Numbered from the stretch's first letter, positions 1 through 6,520 are shown. The stretch: 6,520 nt of DNA from an uncultured Methanobrevibacter sp. (GCF_937906425.1 NZ_CALCYR010000033.1:1-6520); one strand, 5' to 3'. Numbers and translations: made by a program. The notes: generated by a model from the letters alone, not told the origin.

Positions 1-24
1 ATTTTCAATTAAATTAATTTAAAT

Positions 25-3000
25 CTATTTTATAATCAATTTTGCTTTTTTAGTAATTGCCTTATAACAGTCGTCTCCATCAAACTTGACAGTAAAGCCA
101 TAAGTTCCCTTCTTATTCAAGCTGATCTTGACTGTAGCAATTCCCATAGAATTTGTCTTTCCAGTGTAATGCTTTCCATTTACAATAAATGAAACCAACT
201 TTCCACTTATCGGACTGCCGTAAATTGAACGCAGACTTGCAGTAAGTGTCTTGCCTTTAACACTTGCCTTATATGTCTTGCTTGAAACTGTAAGCTTAGG
301 AGTCTGAGGATTTACGGTTATCTTAGCAACTGCAAAGCTTGCATTATAGTTTTCATCCCCTGCAAAGTACATTGCAAAGGTATATCCTCCTGCAACCCTA
401 AGATTTACCTGAACTCTAAAACCGCCAGTTTCATTGGTAATATAATTATAGACATGTCCATTGAATCCAACTGAAACATTTCTGCCAGCCAATGGATTTC
501 CAAAGCCGTCAACTAAAACTGCATTAAAGTATTCGCCGATTCTGCCTTCAATGTTTGGATTGAATGAAGTGGTGCTCATGTTTTCAAATACAAATCCGGC
601 AGCTATTTTACTGACCTTAAGCTCTCCAATGGCATAGGATGAAGCATAATTCTCATTTCCTTCATAAACTGCAAAGATTGCATAGTCCCCTGCCCTTAAA
701 TCAGGAATTTGAAGTGATGCCCTACCATCCCTTGCACTGATATTGTAATATTTTCCATCAGCAAAAACCATTATTTCCCCATCCAATGGAGCAAAGGATT
801 GGGTAAGTATTAAATCGACTGTAAGATTATCGCCATAGCTAATATTGTCAAGGCTCAGTACAAGATCTGTTTGCTTAAGTTCAAGAGGAATCTCAACTGA
901 TATCTCAACTGGAACTTCAATGGCATTGTTATATTCCTTGATTTTTATGGAAGCTCTAAGTTCAAGCCCATTTTCATCAATATATTTTACAATTACACTT
1001 GAATTCCCCTCAACTGCAATATTGGCTCTTCCATTATCATCCAATGTCAAATTGGACCCAATTCCATTAATAATTACTTGAACAGCCCCATTTGAAATAG
1101 GATTATTGTCCAAATCCTTAAGGCTTATGGAAAGGACTCCTGAATCCTCATCCAATTCAATTGTTCCATTAGGAATAAGTGAAATGAAAACATCATGATC
1201 TATGACTGAACTGCGATTTTCAACTATAATCACTGCAAAGGCCTCTGAAGCGAGATAAATATTATCTAAACTGCCTCCATAATAAACTTCAAGATTTAGC
1301 TTTCCACTAATGATTGCGCTTTCATCACTTGATGGAATGGATTCAAATTGAATATCATCAATGATTGCAGTTCCATCTTCATCTGTAAAGCATTCTGATT
1401 GGATGCCGTTAATAATGCAAATCAATTTGGAATCCTTCAATGGATTATTTCTGGAATCCACCAATTTTAAAATAATGCACTCATCATCATAATCTATCAA
1501 TATTTTGGTTTTGCTTGAAAATGTCAAGCTGCCATTGATTAAGGCTCCATTATAAGAAGAATCAGTTTCCGGATTGAATCTTATCTCATAATCAATCAAT
1601 CCGATAAGCCCCTCACAATCAAATACTGCAATACCATTCTCATCTGTCAAATTGCTTAAAGTTTGATTTGAATAAGTGAAGCTAATGTTTCCGCCGGATA
1701 TAGGATTTTCACCATCAGACAAATATACATAAAGAGCGGACCCATTCAAGGCAAAATCCAAGGTGGAATTGATTTTATTAATATTCAAGGCAATATCAAT
1801 TCCCGTAAGTGAAATCTCATCATCACTTAAATTACAGCTCAATATCACTGATATTCCTGGAGCCAAGGCTTCCAAATCAGCAGTGTTTAAAACTGCGCTT
1901 GAACCGTTGATTGCCAATTCAAGTTCATAGTCATTACCAGCAACCGCATAACTTACAAGGATGATTTTTCCATCCAAATCAGAACTTAAATTACCGGAAT
2001 TATCCAACACATCTATATTTAGCTCTGCATTTTCACCATAAGCAATATCTATTTCCCTTAAGTTTGAAACCAATACATAGCTTGTTTTAGATTCTATTGT
2101 AATGTTTAATGAAACATCTGCAATTGAAACAATGTCCTCACCGATTGAATTAGGAATATAACTTACAAAAGAGGAATTATTTGATATATTGACCTTTGTC
2201 TGGTTAAGATATCCATTCAATGCAGTCAATTCCAATTCGATTTGAGGAATCCAATCCGGAATATCCTCCAAATCTGTACCGTTGAATGACTTGAATTGGA
2301 CAGAGAGCTGATAGCTTTTTTCAAAAGTGAATTCTGTGTCATTTATAGAAAGGTCTACAACAATCCAGCTTTTGGCCAATGATCCGTTTAAGTTGTTTAT
2401 AGAGTCATAAGTTGAAAGCAATGGAGCATTGCTTGAGAAATAGTTATTGTCAATGTTTACACTTGAGTTCTTGTAGACAATGTCATTTGCAGATGATGAC
2501 TTGTTTGCTGCAATTGTATCTATTTCATTTGATATGAAAATATTATTGTTTACTGTTCCATTTACAATCAATATGGCCCCTGCTCCGATGCCGCTGCCGA
2601 CAAATGCATAGTTCTCCTTGAATATTGAATTTGTAATGTTTGAATATGCATTATTTGCAAAGGAATATATTGCACCGGCACTTCTTCCATTGTTTTGCTG
2701 AATTATCCTATTGTTTTCAAAGTAGGAATTGTTTACAATTAATGTTACATAATTCTTGACGATTGCTGCAGCTCCTGCACCATATGCAGTGGTGACTGTT
2801 GAATTGATGAAGCTTGTATTTTCAATGATTGTAAAGTACCTGCTTGCCAAACTACCGCTTGCACCCTGTCCATAGATTCCTGCACAGTAGTCCTCTGCAC
2901 TGTTGTTTATGAATTTGGAGTTTAATACGGTTATATTGCTTTGTGAATAGATTGTTCCATATCTATCCGCCACATTGGAAATGAATTCACAGTTATCCAA

Positions 3001-6000
3001 GATCATTTGAGACTTATAAAGCCAAATTGCAGAGCCATAACCATTGTAGGTGTTTTTCATAGCTACAAACTTGGTGTTATTGACATTTACGATGGAATCG
3101 CTGTCTGCTGCAATTGCTGCACCTCTGAATGCTGTACTGTTTTCAAATGTACAGTTGATAATGTTTAATTCACCTTCAACAAATATTCCTCCGTCATCCT
3201 CTGTAAATCCGTTAATGAGACTTATTCCAATAAGCTCAAGTTTTGAATACTTGCTTACTGTAAAGAAGGTGCTTTGATTATTTCCGTCTAGAACAATTGT
3301 TTTTAGAGGGTTTGCACCAGAACCGCTAACTAAAGGAGCATTTACCCTTGCATTTAAAAGGTTTGCACCAGAACCGCTAACTAAAGGAGCATTTACCCTT
3401 GCATTTAAAAGCTTTGTTTCAGAATTAGTAAGTCCAAAATAATTTAAACCCAATAAATCAGAAGGATTAGACAATACAGCAATTCTAATGTTCTTTCCAT
3501 CAACGCTTATATTGGAAATGATTTCATGATATCCTGGAAGACCATAAATGGTGTCTTCATCCTGTGCCGCCTCAACAGCCTGAGCCAAGGTCTCAAAGGT
3601 GGAATTTCCAATAATCCAGTTGTATTGAATTGATCTTAATCTGCCATCGATTACAGTTTCCAAATCACTTCCGGAATAGCTGCCTGAAACCACATAATCA
3701 ACATAATCTTCAGAGAGATTGAATGTGTAAGTTGCCAGGCCATTGTCACCTAAAAGGGCAGTGCCGTTATAAACTCCATTCAAGCTAAAGTAAACAGTTC
3801 CTCCTGCAATGCTGAAACCCTCTTTTGTAGTTACCCTTGCATTTATGCTTACTTCAGTACCTTTAAGAGCTATTTGACTTGCCCCATCAATAAACTTAAC
3901 AATGACATCCAATTTGGCGCCATCATTATAGATGATTGTACCATCAACATCAAGTATTTTCAAGTCATTGAAAATTACCTTGGATTTGGTGTAAATCAAG
4001 GCATCGCCAGGCAATACGCTTGCATTGGATAGGCTAATCCTATTTAAAATAAGTTCAATATCCCTTGAAACATTGAATATGTTTGAATAGCCCTTAGCAT
4101 CAATTATTGCATTTTCATCTCCAATGATGCTAACTGACTTATCTATAATCAGGCCATTCTCAAAATAGGTTCCTTCCTTAATGTAAATAACGTTTTTAAT
4201 GGAGTTTACATTAGCCAAAGCCTTTTTGATGGAGCGATATGGATTGTCCTCACTGCCGTCCCCACTGACATCACTGCCGTTAAGGCTTACAAAGATGGTG
4301 TTTAGACTAGCAGGCTCGATTGCAATATTTAGCTCAAGAAGGGTTTCATCTCCATAAATTAAACTTATTGTATCAAGACTTACAAGATTTGAAATGTAAT
4401 CAATAGAGTTTTGCTGGCCATAGGACAAATCAATTGAATGAGAGCCAAGTTCCCCAATTGAAGAGGATATGTTCAGGCTAAAGTCATGGAAATAATGATT
4501 CAAGGCAGTTATGTTTTCACCATTTACACATTTGCATAAATCAAAGGAAATCTGTGAGCTTTCACCTTGAACAGGGTTTTCATCAATGCTTGCATTCAAA
4601 ATTATCCATTTGTCAGTTGTTACATTGCTGTTGAACTTTCCCAATCCATTTGGATTATCATTGCTTGCCCAATAGTTATTGTCAATGTCTACAATCGCCC
4701 TATGCAAGACTGAATATGGATAACCCTCTACAAATATGTCATTTGAGATGTGACTTTCTCTTGAATCACTGTTGTTTAGGAAAATGTTATAGTTAATGTC
4801 TGCATCCTGTGATGTGAATATTGCCCCTCCCATTTTACCTGAATCCAATGAGGATGCAATTCTATTGTTTTCAAAAAGGGAGTTGCTTAGGCTTAATTTT
4901 CCCCCTTCATTGTCGATTGCTCCACCACAGTCAATTGAAGTTCCATTGATGAAAGTGGAATTTGTAACTGTCATTGTTGAGGATAAGGCAGTGGAGATGA
5001 ATCCTCCCCTATAATTTGAAAATCCGTTTGTGAAATTGGAATTATATATATTTGCCTTTCTATTGTTGTTGTATACTGAAATGGCACTTCCATAATATCC
5101 TAGAGTATTGTTAAAGCTAGAATCCCTTACAGTTAAATTGCTGTAATATTCACAACTGATTGCACCGCCTAAACTGCCATCAAGTTCATTTTTTATATTG
5201 TTAAAGCTTGAATTGACTATTTCAATGCTTGAATATGAATATGCATAAACTGCAAGCCCCCTATCATATTCAGAAGAGATTATATTATAAAATCTTGAGT
5301 TTTTAATAAGAATGCTGCTTGAGGTTGCAAAGATGACATTATAGGATGAATCGCCAAATTCACAGTTATCCGCCATCAAGTGAGCATTGCTTAATTTTAT
5401 AAATCCTCCAGGGCCTGAGGAAGCATTTTTAAAAATCAGATTCTCCAGATTAAGTGTGGCAGTGTCATAAACATTGAAGACAGTTCCATTCCCATAAATT
5501 AAGATTACATCCAAGGCATTTGATTTGATTGTAAGATTTTTAACAATGTCTATACTGTTTGAAACAGTTTCCACAATTGGAGAAGCGGATACAATAACAT
5601 CATCTGAAGCTGCAGCATTTACAGCAGAAGCCAAATCAGAATAATTGTTTCCAGTACTTTCAACTGTCCAAAAAGCCCCTTCATTTAAATTGGAGGAAGA
5701 CAAATAATTATTTCCATTTGCTTTTAAATCCACATCAAGGTCGGAAGATTCTGAATCTTTAGCATAATTTGAATCATTCAGAGAACTTAAATCAGAAGAA
5801 TAAACAGAATCTTCAAGAGCCAAATCAGAAGAAACACCAATGTTAAATGAATCCACACTTGAATCGGCTGTAGAAGCCATAGTAGAATCAACAATAGAAT
5901 CCACACTTGAATCCGCAGTAGAATCCACACTATAATCAAGATCAACATTGGATGAATCTTCAGCAAAAGAAGAAGGAATTGCTAAAAAGAGCATTATAAG

Positions 6001-6045
6001 AAATGCAATTATTAAAACCTTCTTATCCACCATCTTTTTAAACAT
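25..6045 (-). CDS. Giant secreted adhesin-like protein with beta-helix and Ig-like repeats
   Basis: Predicted surface protein of 2006 residues, probably mediating attachment to other cells or host/plant material; the ligand cannot be read from sequence. Numbering is from the ATG. Residues 1-28 are a signal peptide (Lys-rich start, hydrophobic core, likely cleavage after SSFA). Residues 39-66 are seven xxDS tetrapeptides. A parallel beta-helix (about 131-462) has nine N-x-x-F/W rungs, followed by an Ig-like module (480-577). A short DUF1565-like helix (582-707, with VSLNGSDVSGDGSEDNPY) is followed by another Ig-like module (711-802). A second nine-rung helix spans 810-1212. About eight Ig-like modules fill 1227-2006, the last lysine-rich. 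There is no LPxTG motif, C-terminal membrane segment or pseudomurein-binding repeat that I recognise, so wall retention is probably through the basic C-terminal domain (inference). The ATG at 6045 is preferred over an in-frame GTG at 6054 because the ribosome binding site overlaps the GTG. The reading frame is intact and ends in TAG. Family assignment is confident; molecular function is not. Confidence 0.93.
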   Translation of the reverse strand: MFKKMVDKKVLIIAFLIMLFLAIPSSFAEDSSNVDLDYSVDSTADSSVDSIVDSTMASTADSSVDSFNIGVSSDLALEDSVYSSDLSSLNDSNYAKDSESSDLDVDLKANGNNYLSSSNLNEGAFWTVESTGNNYSDLASAVNAAASDDVIVSASPIVETVSNSIDIVKNLTIKSNALDVILIYGNGTVFNVYDTATLNLENLIFKNASSGPGGFIKLSNAHLMADNCEFGDSSYNVIFATSSSILIKNSRFYNIISSEYDRGLAVYAYSYSSIEIVNSSFNNIKNELDGSLGGAISCEYYSNLTVRDSSFNNTLGYYGSAISVYNNNRKANIYNSNFTNGFSNYRGGFISTALSSTMTVTNSTFINGTSIDCGGAIDNEGGKLSLSNSLFENNRIASSLDSGKMGGAIFTSQDADINYNIFLNNSDSRESHISNDIFVEGYPYSVLHRAIVDIDNNYWASNDNPNGLGKFNSNVTTDKWIILNASIDENPVQGESSQISFDLCKCVNGENITALNHYFHDFSLNISSSIGELGSHSIDLSYGQQNSIDYISNLVSLDTISLIYGDETLLELNIAIEPASLNTIFVSLNGSDVSGDGSEDNPYRSIKKALANVNSIKNVIYIKEGTYFENGLIIDKSVSIIGDENAIIDAKGYSNIFNVSRDIELILNRISLSNASVLPGDALIYTKSKVIFNDLKILDVDGTIIYNDGAKLDVIVKFIDGASQIALKGTEVSINARVTTKEGFSIAGGTVYFSLNGVYNGTALLGDNGLATYTFNLSEDYVDYVVSGSYSGSDLETVIDGRLRSIQYNWIIGNSTFETLAQAVEAAQDEDTIYGLPGYHEIISNISVDGKNIRIAVLSNPSDLLGLNYFGLTNSETKLLNARVNAPLVSGSGANLLNARVNAPLVSGSGANPLKTIVLDGNNQSTFFTVSKYSKLELIGISLINGFTEDDGGIFVEGELNIINCTFENSTAFRGAAIAADSDSIVNVNNTKFVAMKNTYNGYGSAIWLYKSQMILDNCEFISNVADRYGTIYSQSNITVLNSKFINNSAEDYCAGIYGQGASGSLASRYFTIIENTSFINSTVTTAYGAGAAAIVKNYVTLIVNNSYFENNRIIQQNNGRSAGAIYSFANNAYSNITNSIFKENYAFVGSGIGAGAILIVNGTVNNNIFISNEIDTIAANKSSSANDIVYKNSSVNIDNNYFSSNAPLLSTYDSINNLNGSLAKSWIVVDLSINDTEFTFEKSYQLSVQFKSFNGTDLEDIPDWIPQIELELTALNGYLNQTKVNISNNSSFVSYIPNSIGEDIVSIADVSLNITIESKTSYVLVSNLREIDIAYGENAELNIDVLDNSGNLSSDLDGKIILVSYAVAGNDYELELAINGSSAVLNTADLEALAPGISVILSCNLSDDEISLTGIDIALNINKINSTLDFALNGSALYVYLSDGENPISGGNISFTYSNQTLSNLTDENGIAVFDCEGLIGLIDYEIRFNPETDSSYNGALINGSLTFSSKTKILIDYDDECIILKLVDSRNNPLKDSKLICIINGIQSECFTDEDGTAIIDDIQFESIPSSDESAIISGKLNLEVYYGGSLDNIYLASEAFAVIIVENRSSVIDHDVFISLIPNGTIELDEDSGVLSISLKDLDNNPISNGAVQVIINGIGSNLTLDDNGRANIAVEGNSSVIVKYIDENGLELRASIKIKEYNNAIEVPVEISVEIPLELKQTDLVLSLDNISYGDNLTVDLILTQSFAPLDGEIMVFADGKYYNISARDGRASLQIPDLRAGDYAIFAVYEGNENYASSYAIGELKVSKIAAGFVFENMSTTSFNPNIEGRIGEYFNAVLVDGFGNPLAGRNVSVGFNGHVYNYITNETGGFRVQVNLRVAGGYTFAMYFAGDENYNASFAVAKITVNPQTPKLTVSSKTYKASVKGKTLTASLRSIYGSPISGKLVSFIVNGKHYTGKTNSMGIATVKISLNKKGTYGFTVKFDGDDCYKAITKKAKLIIK
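28..2367 (-). other. C-terminal stalk of about eight Ig-like modules
   Basis: Residues 1227-2006. Approximate module limits are 1227-1321, 1322-1422, 1423-1509, 1510-1609, 1610-1704, 1726-1812, 1813-1910 and 1914-2006. The later ones show the Big_1-like pattern of N-P-(I/L) before a strand, a T-x-(D/N)-x-x-G-x-A/F turn, and a Y-x-G-(N/D)-x-x-Y end (for example YEGNENYASS and FAGDENYNAS). The first module begins WIVVDLSIND and resembles the WIILNASIDE module after the first helix. The last module is Lys-rich. Boundaries are by eye and uncertain to ten residues or so. Confidence 0.7.
874..921 (-). repeat. Period-four IEVP/VEIS/VEIP/LELK linker (12-bp repeat)
   Basis: Residues 1709-1724 read IEVP, VEIS, VEIP, LELK, four tetrads with Glu always at position two. 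The DNA follows a 12-base period, clearest in the pair of units at about 889-912 (plus strand AATCTCAACTGA then TATCTCAACTGG). The segment links two Ig-like modules in the stalk and may be an extended strand or spacer. Confidence 0.7.
2410..3618 (-). other. Third beta-helix, nine rungs, with loop insertion
   Basis: Covers about residues 810-1212. It opens with FETLAQAVEAAQDEDTIYGLPG, parallel to the opening of the first helix. Nine N-x-x-F rungs have Phe at 967, 993, 1021, 1045, 1079, 1109, 1142, 1170 and 1203. The last rung is DNNYFSSNAP. FENNRI followed by a GAI motif occurs here and in the first helix at the same rung order, supporting duplication of the whole module. Between the opening strand and the first LDG rung is an extra loop of about 50 residues holding the 17-residue tandem repeat. 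Confidence 0.8.
3309..3411 (-). repeat. Perfect 51-bp tandem duplication within the coding region
   Basis: Bases 3310-3360 and 3361-3411 are identical over all 51 positions; the periodic tract extends one base further to 3309. Each unit encodes LLNARVNAPLVSGSGAN (residues 879-895 and 896-912). The length is a multiple of three, so the frame is kept. Complete nucleotide identity contrasts with the strong divergence of every other repeat in the protein and points to a recent event. Confidence 0.97.
3640..4302 (-). other. Short DUF1565-like beta-helix plus Ig-like module
   Basis: Residues 582-707 begin with VSLNGSDVSGDGSEDNPY then RSIKKAL, the signature start of a DUF1565-type right-handed beta-helix (V-x-x-x-G-S-D-x-x-G...P-x-x-S/T-I-x-x-A). 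Then come VIYIKEGTY and SVSIIGDENAIIDA, with only about four rungs and none of the N-x-x-F motifs of the other helices. Residues 711-802 form an Ig-like module with a GDNGLATYTFNL motif. The helix looks like a reduced copy of the two larger ones. Confidence 0.65.
4660..5655 (-). other. First parallel beta-helix, nine rungs
   Basis: Covers about residues 131-462. It opens with a YSDLASAVNAAASDD motif typical of the start of these helices. Nine rungs follow, each ending in an N/D-x-x-F or N-Y-W motif, with aromatic residues at 230, 252, 281, 311, 338, 365, 391, 422 and 459. Spacing is 22-37 residues, and GG(A/F)I motifs fall between rungs. The terminal rung is DNNYWASNDNPN, a common closing motif of methanogen adhesin-like helices, followed by the WIILN start of an Ig-like module. 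No catalytic pectate-lyase residues could be assigned, so a binding or structural role is more likely. Confidence 0.8.
5848..5931 (-). repeat. 12-bp coding minisatellite: seven xxDS tetrapeptides
   Basis: Residues 39-66 are seven tetrapeptides in unbroken register: SVDS, TADS, SVDS, IVDS, TMAS, TADS, SVDS. Only the fifth lacks Asp. A higher-order 48-bp repeat is also visible: plus-strand bases 5849-5875 match 5897-5923 with two mismatches. The tract lies just after the signal peptide and is likely a disordered, acidic linker. A looser Ser/Asp-rich region continues to about residue 107. Confidence 0.85.
5962..6045 (-). other. Signal peptide coding segment
   Basis: Residues 1-28 start MFKKMVDKK, followed by a hydrophobic core (VLIIAFLIMLFLAI) and PSSFA before the acidic EDSS. 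The small residues at -3 and -1 (S and A) fit signal peptidase I cleavage, implying Sec export. The mature protein would begin with the Ser/Asp-rich tract. Confidence 0.85.
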
Positions 6046-6050
6046 AATTG

Positions 6051-6056
6051 TCACCC
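6051..6056 (-). promoter_or_regulatory. Ribosome binding site (GGGTGA) that fixes the start at 6045
   Basis: On the minus strand the bases read GGGTGA, then CAATT, then ATG. GGTGA is complementary to the conserved TCACC near the 3' end of archaeal 16S rRNA, and five bases to the ATG is normal spacing. The alternative in-frame GTG (6054-6052) sits inside this motif, so it could not use it. This makes the protein 2006 rather than 2009 residues. Confidence 0.8.
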
Positions 6057-6105
6057 ATTAATAAAAATATAATTTTAAGAATTTTAATTATTTCAAATAA
6101 TAATT

Positions 6106-6213
6106 CTAATAATTTTAATTTGATTTTAAATAATAAATAATAATTTTAACTGATTTTAAATAAGAATTACTAATAATCTTAATTTGATTTTAAATAATAA
6201 ATAATAATTTTAA
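6106..6213. repeat. 44-base direct repeat in AT-rich intergenic region
   Basis: Bases 6106-6149 and 6170-6213 match over 44 positions with one difference (T at 6114, C at 6178). The core TGATTTTAAATAA occurs three times, starting at 6121, 6151 and 6185. The repeats lie between the stop of the upstream gene and the start of the downstream gene and could hold promoter or regulator sites, but low complexity makes this uncertain. Confidence 0.75.
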
Positions 6214-6215
6214 TT

Positions 6216-6520
6216 TTAACTAATTTTTACAGTACTTTTAACACTAATTGCCTTGTATCTTTCGTCTCCTGCGAATTTGGCAGTGAAAGAGTATGTTCCT
6301 TTCTTGGAAAGACTTACCTTAACAGTAGCTACGCCCTTTGCATTTGTAGTTGCTGTGTATGTCTTTTTGTTTACTGTGAAAGTGATCTTCTTGCCTTTGA
6401 TTGCAGTTCCTCTTGAGGTCTTGAAGGTAGCGGTTAATGTTTTTGTCTTTGCACTTGCCTTATATGTCTTCTTGGCTGTTGTGAGTTTTACAGGCTCTGG
6501 ATTTACTGTGATTTTAGCTA
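6216..6520 (-). CDS. C-terminal end of a second adhesin-like protein (partial, runs off window)
   Basis: Only the last 100 codons and a TAA stop (6218-6216) are in the window; the start lies beyond position 6520. The fragment begins AKITVNPEPVKLTTAKKTYK and forms one Ig-like (Big_1-type) domain with the usual alternating hydrophobic strands, a TTNAKGVATVKVSL turn-and-strand motif and a KKGTYSFTAKFAGDERY ending. It aligns without gaps to residues 1907-2006 of the downstream protein, 58 of 100 identical by hand count. It carries 21 Lys, 2 Arg and only 3 acidic residues. It has no N-x-S/T sequon, no membrane segment and no LPxTG. It is most likely the wall-associated end of another long secreted adhesin-like protein; its full length and other domains are unknown. 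It lies 170 bases upstream of the next gene on the same strand, a gap that suggests separate transcription but does not prove it. Confidence 0.9.
   Translation of the reverse strand, partial: AKITVNPEPVKLTTAKKTYKASAKTKTLTATFKTSRGTAIKGKKITFTVNKKTYTATTNAKGVATVKVSLSKKGTYSFTAKFAGDERYKAISVKSTVKIS

Larger units (their letters stand above)
6046..6215 (-). promoter_or_regulatory. Intergenic region: presumed promoter of the giant gene and 3' end of the upstream one
   Basis: From 6061 to 6215 only 10 of 155 bases are G or C, far below the coding DNA. On the minus strand TTATATTT (about 6072-6065) resembles an archaeal TATA box. A start site about 25 bases downstream would fall almost on the ATG and leave no room for the ribosome binding site, so the true box may lie further upstream among the TTATTTAAAAT repeats. 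A 15-base perfect palindrome (ATTATTT-C-AAATAAT in plus-strand terms) is at 6087-6101. No clear U-run terminator for the upstream gene is visible. Individual sites are not resolved. Confidence 0.35.

Noticed and set aside
1..24. Transcription terminator after the giant gene
   Set aside because: The bases are AT-rich, but on the minus strand there is no convincing T-run or stem-loop within the 24 bases available.
845..1081. Open frame of 78 codons on the plus strand, antisense to the giant gene
   Set aside because: It lies wholly within the coding region on the opposite strand, has no archaeal ribosome binding site that I can see and no recognisable domain; it is a by-product of the codon pattern of the real gene. 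The same holds for plus-strand frames at 3050-3277 and 4796-5014.
3309..3411. Tandem duplication as a CRISPR or transposon footprint
   Set aside because: There are only two adjacent copies with no spacer, they are in frame, and no inverted repeats or transposase are nearby.
2410..5655. Beta-helices as active pectate lyase or other polysaccharide-degrading enzyme
   Set aside because: The fold family overlaps with such enzymes, but I could not find a cluster of catalytic Asp/Lys/Arg residues, and long repeats with Asn ladders and Ig-like stalks fit adhesin-like proteins better.
6087..6101. 15-base palindrome as a regulator site
   Set aside because: A 7-bp inverted repeat made only of A and T in DNA of about 6% G+C is expected by chance; noted in the intergenic entry but not called as an operator.
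6216..6520. The upstream fragment as a pseudogene or a small stand-alone gene
   Set aside because: Its frame is open to the window edge with no start codon near the edge, and it begins in the middle of a conserved AKITVNP linker that in the downstream gene joins two Ig-like modules. It is therefore the end of a longer gene.

Overview
The window looks like a piece of a methanogenic archaeal genome, most likely Methanobrevibacter or a close relative in the Methanobacteriales. The evidence is a very AT-rich base composition, an archaeal-type GGTGA ribosome binding site, and a giant secreted 'adhesin-like protein' of the kind these wall-bearing (pseudomurein) methanogens carry in large families. 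The genus is inferred from protein style; no rRNA or housekeeping gene is present to confirm it.

Both genes read on the minus strand. Positions 25-6045 hold one intact gene for a 2006-residue surface protein. From N to C terminus it has a signal peptide, a Ser/Asp tetrapeptide tract, a nine-rung parallel beta-helix, an Ig-like module, a short second beta-helix with its own Ig-like module, a third beta-helix again with nine rungs, and a long stalk of about eight Ig-like modules ending in a lysine-rich C-terminal domain. Positions 6216-6520 hold the last 100 codons of a second, upstream gene. Its lysine-rich C-terminal domain aligns without gaps to that of the first protein (58 of 100 identical by hand count). 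The two genes are therefore tandem paralogues of an adhesin-like locus.

The 170-base gap between them (6046-6215) is almost pure A/T (about 6% G+C in 6061-6215). It contains a 44-base direct repeat, a 13-base element present three times, and the ribosome binding site of the downstream gene. The 24 bases at the left edge are AT-rich downstream sequence with no recognisable feature.

I see no mobile element, CRISPR array, RNA gene or enzyme. The points most worth a second look are a perfect 51-bp in-frame tandem duplication inside the third beta-helix, the duplicated nine-rung helix architecture, two 12-bp-period coding minisatellites, and the sharp absence of N-glycosylation sequons from the lysine-rich C-terminal domains. 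No previously undescribed system is evident; this is an accessory surface-protein locus with signs of repeat-driven evolution.
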